Source of the DNA: Ciona savignyi
Taxonomy: Eukaryota > Chordata > Ascidiacea > Phlebobranchia > Cionidae
Direction: 5' to 3'
NCBI GenBank assembly: GCA_000149265.1
Contig: CH002517.1
Coordinates: 327,109-391,108 of the forward strand
DNA length: 64,000 nt
Positions 57,401 to 64,000 of this stretch are shown here, one piece after another; within the stretch, counting starts at the first letter, position 1; each line of letters starts with the position of its first letter. Position numbers and translations under genes: made by a program. The notes beneath the pieces are model-generated. The model was not told the origin of the DNA. It saw nothing but the letters and a program-made list of their open reading frames with translations, and did no database searches.

Positions 57401-59074
57401 ATCAGTGATGGGCAACTTTTTAATATTCTTTAAGATCTTAATAGGCCTTTCTAATTTTATGAAATATTCGTAAAATTTACTTCTTTTGTTAAAATTGGTG
57501 AATTAGGGGCATAATTATTAGATTATTCCTATTAGATTATCTCCTCAATTGAGTATTAGTAATGTATAGAATAATCCTAGAAACAGTTCATAATGAGGCT
57601 ATTAGCAGAAAATGGATGATCACAGTGGGATTAATGGGTTCCACTAAACCGGAAAAAATGTTTTAATCACATTCCACACACTGCAATATTAGGTGATCTG
57701 ACAGTTTCCTTTGATAACTCCCTTGCGTTTTCCCATTATAAGGGATAGAACATAACTAACTTATTATTTTAGAACTAACTATTGCTATATAATGTTAAGA
57801 GTTGAAATTTGTTTTCATTTTGTGTTCATTCCTAAAAATGAATGATTTGAATCGTAATTCGAATCTACTGTCAATCAGTCATACAATAAGACTTGGCGTG
57901 GTGTGTTATATAACACTGGTATAAATACAGATAACACAAGTGCGTTTAATTACTAACCTACATTAGCATATCGGTTTACAAAGATATTTTAGCCAGACCT
58001 GTATTATGTTTCAACACTCTATTAGTTTCTTATTCCCACACTTTACATTAACCTTAAAATACCATATAATAATATTAACTATAGAATCATTATAACATTC
58101 AATTAACTGGAAATATTATATAAAACTATTAACTTGAAATCAATATAACAATAGATTACAACTAGAAAATCAATGGGAAAATGGAAGTAGCAAACCTGTA
58201 CATTCATCGAACGTATCACAAACTTGCTTCACCGTCTCTATACTACTACTCTGCACATGCATTAGGTCCTATAAAGAAATTGGGGGTGTTTTATTAAGAA
58301 CAATATATCTGGCTTGGAAGAATACATCAATACTAATATATCTGGCTTGATAGAATACATCAAGAACAATATATCTTGGCTTAATAGCTCCATAGGTAAG
58401 AGCTTTAATAGTGGTTTTTCAGTAGCTGAAAGGTTGTAAGATCGAAACCAGAAAGTAACTGAAAGGTTGTGTCCTTGAAAAAGGCAGAAAGCAGACATAT
58501 TCTTGATAAATAGCTTCAACCAAAATTGAATATAAGTCTAATTTATATTCAACACAATGCATAAATCCGGTAACCTGATGATGGACATGAGGTAATCTGA
58601 AAATTGGTCGTGAGATTACGCTTCTTTAATTTTTCTATTAATGGAGATAAAACATGAACATTCTAATAACCTTTAATCCTAAACAATCTAATACCAATTA
58701 GTGTTGGTTCTTAGTATGTTAAACCACTGTGGCAACTTTTTATACCAGTAGGTGCAAAAAGGAAAAGATTTTTCAGTTCAAATAGGGATTTACCGTAAGA
58801 CAGTGAAAAAACCTTGTCTAGACCATGAAACATAAGGTTGTGGGATTGAAATCAGTTTCTTGCTATCCACTTGGGTTAAGTTATGCTGACACTTTCGATT
58901 GCACAATTGCCTGGCTGTACTATAACCCCATATTTCTTTTAAACACAATGTACAATTTGCTGATTCATATTTCCTTACATTTCCCTCTACGTCACTGTGA
59001 TGAATAACCGCGTAGTCATGCTGATTCACAATTTTTCCGAAGTTTTCATGGTCCTTGCAGTTGGGTTGCCATTT
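48481..59074 (-). CDS. Exostosin-domain (GT47) glycosyltransferase
   Basis: Ten exons in phase on the minus strand: 59074-58979, 58268-58196, 57012-56915, 54889-54776, 54436-54303, 53647-53497, 53119-52998, 51877-51739, 50122-49991 and 48666-48481 (TAA). All have GT/AG borders. The first three give a small Cys-containing module (QVCDTFDECTG, then FNSNGWLKS, ADLYIKQ) that may be a PAN- or lectin-like domain. The rest is a GT47 fold: KIYIYET, FRTRDPEIATMFFIPIRCSS, YWVRSNGADHFYICSHDIGA, FVPHKDISVPP, ILAFFAGD, SKFCLIFRG, SWSPRLMEAIFMGCVPVIIS and NDAFHSIMIQL near the end. It probably acts in the Golgi lumen, adding sugars to glycans. Unlike animal EXT1/EXT2 it ends after GT47, with no GT64 domain. 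The SPRLMEA..GCVPVIISD..LP motif looks closer to plant and protist members. The 5' exon(s) with start and membrane anchor were not found. Confidence 0.88.
48704..49215. repeat. ~122 bp repeat with GCTTAGACTATCC ends, several units
   Basis: Units run between GGATAGTCTAAGCAAAAAGC motifs and contain ATTACAGCATAATGCAT and a GACGTTTCGGAATGTAAC-like core. Two units are reversed at 48704-48905 and one is forward at 49118-49215. In the last intron of the GT47 gene. Confidence 0.75.
49618..49752 (+). mobile_element. SINE 5' half
   Basis: GTGTGTCGCCTTTCAACC through GGATTAATGGGTTCTAC, then cut off. In the last intron of the GT47 gene. Confidence 0.75.
50215..50570 (+). repeat. SINE-related ~136 bp tandem array, 3 units
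   Basis: AAGCCACTTTACATTGCT recurs at 50233, 50371 and 50506. The units match the SINE body (CACACTGTAATA..AACTCGACTGTGAGCATGAGG) but belong to a diverged subfamily also seen at 63700-64000. Confidence 0.75.
51447..51703 (+). rRNA. 18S rRNA fragment (rRNA pseudogene)
   Basis: From ATACTTGGAAAAAAATTAGAG through ATTCGTACTGTGCCGTTAGA and GGTGAAATTCTTGGATCGG to GTCAGAGGTTCGAAGAC. This is the central, highly conserved part of eukaryotic 18S rRNA. Both ends stop abruptly inside the gene. A few mismatches to the universal sequence are present (for example near GACGTCGG and AATGACTCTGAAAG). It lies in a GT47 intron, antisense to that gene. Confidence 0.95.
52330..52445 (+). repeat. ~122 bp repeat, single unit
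   Basis: CTATCCTACAACTCCATGCA to TTATACTTTTTGCTTAGAC. Same family as 48704-49215, in a GT47 intron. Confidence 0.75.
52798..52945 (+). repeat. ~122 bp repeat, one full and one partial unit
   Basis: GGCTTAGACTATCCTACAAC begins a unit that repeats at 52909. It stops about 50 bases before the donor of the GT47 exon at 52998 (minus). Confidence 0.78.
53752..53923 (-). mobile_element. 76 bp satellite scrap joined to a SINE 5' half
   Basis: CAGGTGGTGTGCTTATCAAGG (satellite, 53752-53790) is followed by the reversed SINE region TAATGTCCGTTAAATGCCC to CCACCAAGCTAATCGGTC. Confidence 0.7.
54071..54286 (+). mobile_element. 216 bp MITE beside a splice donor
   Basis: Terminal inverted repeats share GGG(G/C)AA..CTAAA.G.AGGG and AAAGCGGAAAGG. 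The direct repeat TAAGTATAAG (54061-54070 and 54287-54296) flanks it; the true duplication may be 8-10 bp. The right end lies 10-16 bases inside the intron from the GT47 exon ending at 54303. Confidence 0.78.
54453..54704 (-). mobile_element. SINE, head truncated
   Basis: ACAGGATATTCATGTTTAACC to TTTCGTACCTGCAACC. It abuts the acceptor side of the GT47 exon at 54436. Confidence 0.82.
55019..55120 (+). repeat. tRNA-Ser-like repeat, most complete copy
   Basis: TCGGTTGTGTTGCCTAATGG head, long spacer, then CTAAACATGGGTTCGAAAC with an intact B box. Same family as 45390 and 13850. Confidence 0.55.
55456..56345 (+). mobile_element. hAT-type MITE, complete (890 bp)
   Basis: A 24 bp perfect inverted repeat starts TAGGGATGCACAAACTAG. 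A perfect 8 bp target duplication ATTACCGC flanks it (55448-55455 and 56346-56353). The interior (55680-56180) matches 94-585. No transposase frame. It sits in the GT47 intron between the Cys module and the catalytic domain. Confidence 0.95.
57620..57757 (+). mobile_element. SINE 3' part, degenerate
   Basis: GGATTAATGGGTTCCACTAAAC to CCCATTATAAGGGATAGAAC. Confidence 0.65.
58405..58670 (+). mobile_element. SINE, old and diverged
   Basis: CAGTAGCTGAAAGGTTGTAAG (head) to GGAGATAAAACATGAACATTC. In a GT47 intron. Confidence 0.6.
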
Positions 59075-59079
59075 CTGGG

Positions 59080-61970
59080 TGTAAGCGGGCTTGTTAATTT
59101 GGGTTTGGGGTGAGACACATTATGTCCACAGTTGAGTTGGAGTAGCTACTACAGTGTGTGGATGGTTGAATTAATTATATCCTCATGGGTGGGAACAGGA
59201 TTTTTTAAAGGGATCGTCATAAGATGAATTTAGCAACTTGGGACTTGTTAAGAGATCTCAAGAGTTAATACTGTAGTATTGTAAGACATCTTGTGCAAAA
59301 TGTTGAGCCATTGATAAAGCACTTTCATTTTTATAACAAAAATAACCCAGCGATACACACACACACACACACATTCATGGGCATACACACAAAAACACAT
59401 GCACATACACACCACAAAACCCTACTGCATTATTTATTAATGACATGCTACCAATACCAATACAACGCTATTTTCAAAGCCCATTTACCTGACTCAAATA
59501 ATTTTGCACACTACCTACTTACCCTATACATTAGCAGGGCAACCAGAAAAACAGAAATCCATAAACAAGTTGCTAAATAACTGCATTGAAGGCATGGTGA
59601 CTTCACTTTATACATCCTGCTATTTGAAGCCATCTCAGGCCCATTATCCATTTGGAATCAACACACTTCACAACATTAACATTGATTGGTTTTAGCTAAT
59701 TGCATAAATTAAAAAGGTGAATGTAGTTTAAGAGCATAATGCATGTAAGATAATTTGAAATTACATCCGGGCCAAAAAACGCGCAAGTAATGCGAGTAAC
59801 ACTTGTGTGTTTACACACGACATGCGAAGAATTTACTCAGTTCAATAAAACACTATTTAACGTTTACTGCGACCGTTTTTTATTTAACTGGCGTATAGGG
59901 GATTAAAAACAAATCCTCATTCTTGCGACCGATTTATACACATGACGCATCCCAATTCTGGAGTCTATAATTACTTATACCACTCGAGTGAAAGATTTAC
60001 TCGCGTTATTTTAATTACCCCAAATTTGATATGATTTTTGGCCCTGATACATTGGGATATTTTTAAATGTTAAATATAATATAAACCAATACATTGAAAT
60101 ATAATTGTTAATTGTTTTACCCTACATATGTTCAGAGTTAAGAATCATGTGTTTTTGTGGGCAGTGCTAAGCCGCATAAGCTGTCACGCCAAACCTAAAA
60201 TTGACAGGAAGTCACAGACAATAGTCAAGTGACAGAGTTTGTATACATGTTTTCTTGTAGTTTATTTTGTTTGGTTTACACACAAATCATTTAATCTGTT
60301 ATTGATTTTATTTAGGTTAACACAGTTCCCTGCAGCCTTTTTCACTCAAGACACATTAAAAAACTTGCCAAATTTGACAGCACATTGCAGTCAAAAATGT
60401 TAAAATAAAGTAATAACAGTATCTGGGAGGTCTTTTGACAAGCTATATACATGTGATGTTATATTAGCGAAATGTCTAGTAGCCTAACTGATAATACTGA
60501 TGCATACGTGGTTGACCATTTCAACATCAAGAGTTGAATTAAAAATGACTCTGAATAATTTTTTGATGCTACCAATTTGAAATAAGCTTATGTTAAAAAA
60601 TGTCCATTATTTTATCACAAACAATAATATATATATTTTTTCTAATTAAATAAGTACGAAAATTAAGTTTTGCTTGCTCTTTTTGTCTATTTTAGAACGA
60701 AACTTGTATAATGAAACTAGAGTCCAAACTGAATGGTGAGGGCACCCCTACGGTAGAACCATTACATGGCAATTAGGCCAGAAATGTCAATTGCAGAGCA
60801 ATATTTGAACACATAGAGAGGTTACACAACAAAGTAAATATTACTTGAATACAGAAGTTTGTTTAATGGACTAACTGAAACGATTGGAAAGCCACACAAA
60901 ATCGGGTAAAAACGAAAGTTAAATTTTGTGTGTAAAAACGAAAGTTAAAATGCTGCTGTGTTTATAATCATCCTTATATTAAATTTGTATGATTCTGAAA
61001 ATTACCGCTAATCTAAACTTTCTCAAAATTGGAGTACAGTAAATATGTATTTAGGCCTATTGTTTGTGTACGTTAGTTTAGTTAGTAATAACTTAAGGAT
61101 CCTTAACAGTAGAGCACCGTTTTTAAAAGGTGGTCCAAGTACTTTTAATTCAAATTAATCAACTTATTGGAAAAATTTCATTTTTTGTGACCATAGAACT
61201 TTAATATAAGAAATATGACCACTTTAATGCAAAATTACAACTAGAAAACCCTCATAAAAACACAACAAATTTCTTATTCAAAAAAAAACATTTAAAAACA
61301 AAACATGGCACTAAATTGAATCTTTTGGCAGCTTGACCTATATAGGCAATTAGCTAAATGAACACAACTACACTACGTGTGTTTACTCACTCATGAGAAT
61401 AAATATATGAATTTATCCTATGGCGTCTATCATATAAGCAATACATAACTTATCATACATCGGCGAAAATACATTAGTTTAGTCGTTAAAACGTTTTCTT
61501 TGGCCTGAAGGCAATTAAACAACCAAAATTTCAATTTATGACAACGTCGCTGCAATAAACTACGTTAACCGCAAGTTTAGACTGAGTATGGAATGCGAAA
61601 AATGTCATCTATGTCTCTACTATGTAAATGTTGTCGGTTACAGTTTTTAAACCTAACTCCTTTCGGAAAGTCCAGCGTTTTAAATGTACATAGTTATCTG
61701 TATAAATGCGTTATTTCGAAGGCACAGACAGCAAAACACCTTATGCCCGTCAAGCGACTACTAACGAATAACTTACAACTTTACTACATATGAAAAACGT
61801 CGCGCTGTCTTTTTTGTTTTCTTTTCCTTATTCCATGGCTCTCTCCTGCCAGCTGTCGGACGTGATATCAGCACTGTTTAGTTAGTTAGTTTAGTTTATT
61901 TTTTGCTTCCACGATGAAAACTGTTATTACTGTTATTTCAACAATGTCATATGGACTAAGGTGATACTGA
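59080..61970. other. No gene recognised; upstream of the found GT47 exons
   Basis: AT-rich DNA with a microsatellite and a SINE tail scrap near 61380-61420. The missing first exon(s) of the GT47 gene may lie here or to the right, but none could be phased with confidence. Confidence 0.45.
59354..59373 (+). repeat. (AC)n microsatellite
   Basis: About ten AC dinucleotides, within a broader ACACA-rich stretch to 59420. Confidence 0.85.
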
Positions 61971-61971
61971 T

Positions 61972-62230
61972 AGGATATTCATGTTTATCCCTGTGAAAGG
62001 GAAAAATAAGGGGGTTAACACACGGGCAATCTTTATATTACCTTGCGCCCATCACCAGGTTATCGGAGCCTTTTTGTAGTGGGTTGAATATTATCGAAAC
62101 GTTCTGTCATGCTACTGATTGGCTTGGTGGATAAGTGCGTCACCTTTTAACCTAAGGGGTGCAGGCTCGAAACTGGTCGCCAGCTAGTCGGTTGTGTCTT
62201 AAGGCAAGGCGCTTAACGGACGTTAAACCG
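61972..62230. mobile_element. Two SINE halves meeting head to head
   Basis: 61972-62110 is a reversed 3' half (GATATTCATGTTTATCCCTG on). 62114-62230 is a forward 5' half (ACTGATTGGCTTGGTGG to GCTTAACGGACGTT). Same kind of composite as 13225-13566. Confidence 0.7.
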
Positions 62231-62466
62231 TTTTCTAATTTTTTATTGTCGATATTCCTAGTTTTTCTTTATTTCAAACTTCCTAAGTGGATTTTGAGTG
62301 ACAGTGGTTGACACTCTCCAGTTTAAGTTGAATTTTATGATGTAAATATGCGGTAACAAAATTGATTTCTTCACATCTCTTTGTGATGGAAATAGAAACA
62401 AAACATCACTTGTTGGATTTAAGTCCCGAATAACTTCTTGTTGATATTTATTCCACTTTTAGAGTT

Positions 62467-62752
62467 CAGTCCGACAGATTAGTCTGGAGGTTTAGTGTGT
62501 CGCCTTTCACCCGATAGGTTGCGGGTTCGAAACTGGTCGCTAGCTAGTCGATTGTTTCCTTGGGGGAGGCACTGAACAGACGTTGCCTGAACCCAGCTGA
62601 TTAATGGGTTCTACAAAATTGAAGAAACGTTTGAATCATACACAACACACTGCAATAGCTCCGGTAACCCGACGATGGCGCGAGGTGATTTGACGATTGC
62701 CCGTGTGTTAACCCCCTTTGGTTTTCCCATTTACGTGGATAAACATGAATAT
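62467..62752 (+). mobile_element. SINE, full length, older head type
   Basis: GTCCGACAGATTAGTCTGGAGG head, GGTTGCGGGTTCGAAACTGG B box, ending CATGAATATC. Confidence 0.87.
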
Positions 62753-62759
62753 CTACAAA

Positions 62760-63700
62760 TCGCCACAGCCGGATTCCACCTATTACATTAGACCTGTGAA
62801 GAATCAGGTGATTTTAATGGTTGGCGGGCGTGTCTATATCTTGCACTAAATCTGATCTGAGTTTTCCAGCTATTTAGACTCCGTCTCGATAGCTTTCTTT
62901 ATTAGAACCTTACAAACTAATACAGTAAAACTGATTGACTATATATATACATGCCGGGAGCCGCGCTCCAAGCAGGCGATCTATTTTGGCCCGTATTCCG
63001 AAACGCGTTTCACCTACTCAATTATTCAAAACTGAATTTACACTCAGAACGAAACCAAACAGTCCGACACGTGTTGCGTAATGTGGGAAGGATTATATAG
63101 GAAGTATGATTACCAGTAGGAACAGCAGTGCACGCATTTAACGCCCACTTCAACAATTTTAACATAACTTAATATAATGTGCAAAAAAAATCACACAAGC
63201 CGCGAATCCACTACAGATCTTACGCTGATTCACACCAAAACGACAACAAAGTTTTTGTCAAATCGACGTTATTCAAATAGAACGCATTGTTCTAAAGTCC
63301 GATTTTGACGTAAACCACAAGTTTTCTGTCGTATGACCCTAAACCAGGTGTTTCAGGAATAGCGCAAGCGCTCTGTTCTTACGACACGCTCAATATATGT
63401 AATTCTGACAGCATTTCATTTCCTAACAATTATCAAACCGTACAGGTCGTTCTATTATAATGAAACGAATAAAACAAGAAAATTTGATGCACGAGTATAT
63501 AGTACCTTCGTCACTATTCGAAGTTAGTTAAAAGGACGAGATTTTGACATAATAAAAGGGTGTTATCACGCAAAGCACGAATAATATATGAAAAGCGACA
63601 TGAATATAAAAATACAATTTGATAGAATACTGCACCGGGAAAAATAAAGTGCAAACAGTAATATTAGAATATGATGCTTGTGGATAAAGCTTAAACCACA
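62760..63700. other. Intergenic, nothing recognised
   Basis: No exon, RNA gene or known repeat family seen. Base composition is less AT-rich near 62940-63060. Confidence 0.45.
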
Positions 63701-64000
63701 GGGGATATATGAAACAACTGAGAACCAGTGGTGATGTAAAGCCTGGCTTCCCAACTCTACAGCAACTCGACTGTGAGCACGAAATGTTTTACGATACTCG
63801 TGTATAAAGCTTAGCTTCCCACCCACAAGGATATAAATGAACCTAACATCCACACACTGTAATAGCTCCAGCAACTAGACGGTGAGCACGAGATGTTTTA
63901 CGATACTCGTGTATAAAGCTTAGCTTCCCACCCACGAGAATATAAATGAACCATCCACGCACTGTAATAACTCCAGCAACTTGACTGTGGACACAAGGTG
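63700..64000 (+). repeat. Diverged SINE-type tandem array (~125 bp units)
   Basis: Units ACTGTAATAGCTCCAGCAAC, GTGAGCACGAGATGTTTTACG and GTATAAAGCTTAGCTTCCCAC repeat at least twice and run off the right edge. They match the SINE 3' half and the array at 50215-50570. Confidence 0.7.

Noticed and set aside
59293..59580. 95-residue ORF with a Thr-His run
   Set aside because: Caused by the (AC)n microsatellite; no splice or homology support.
61593..61793. 66-residue Cys-rich ORF
   Set aside because: Short, isolated, no recognised motif and no neighbouring exons in phase.

Overview
The window is intron-rich, AT-rich animal DNA, about half of it transposable elements and tandem repeats. Best guess is a solitary tunicate (Ciona-like ascidian). 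The basis is metazoan-type genes with short phased exons and hundreds-of-bp introns, plus a very abundant composite tRNA-derived SINE resembling what is described for Ciona. The species cannot be fixed from this sequence alone. A 100-N gap lies at 10126-10225.

Genes were rebuilt by joining exons whose GT/AG sites and codon phases agree. (1) 4643-2715, minus: 5' end of a Niban/FAM129-like gene running off the left edge. (2) 11331-6363, minus: NELF-E, eight exons, with only its third exon partly lost in the gap. (3) 12822-24218, plus: a sugar-transporter (SLC2/GLUT) copy with several inactivating lesions. (4) 25509-32518, plus: its tandem sister, intact except that a full-length SINE sits inside exon 2. 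(5) 37793-44607, plus: a five-exon, apparently domesticated ISXO2/IS1595-type transposase gene with an uninterrupted 324-codon frame. (6) 59074-48481, minus: a GT47 exostosin-type glycosyltransferase with ten recognised exons; its 5' exon(s) were not found.

Mobile DNA: more than 30 copies or fragments of a ~300 bp SINE ending in TATCC repeats; three copies of a 1.5-2.2 kb non-coding element built of ~330 bp units, two of them in inverted orientation around exon 3 of the first transporter; a complete 836 bp mini LTR retrotransposon with identical LTRs; a 2.28 kb TTAA-flanked element with ~0.6 kb inverted repeats, carrying a P2X7-tail-like ORF and a THAP remnant; two hAT-type MITEs with 8 bp target duplications; a ~215 bp MITE family; and a second, tRNA-Ser-like repeat family. 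A 76 bp satellite occurs at three loci and a 39 bp minisatellite fills one NELF-E intron. A ~257 bp piece of 18S rRNA lies in an intron of the GT47 gene.

The genes do not form one pathway. The main story is a tandem transporter pair decaying under repeat insertion, next to two housekeeping-type genes, a domesticated transposase and an unusual glycosyltransferase.
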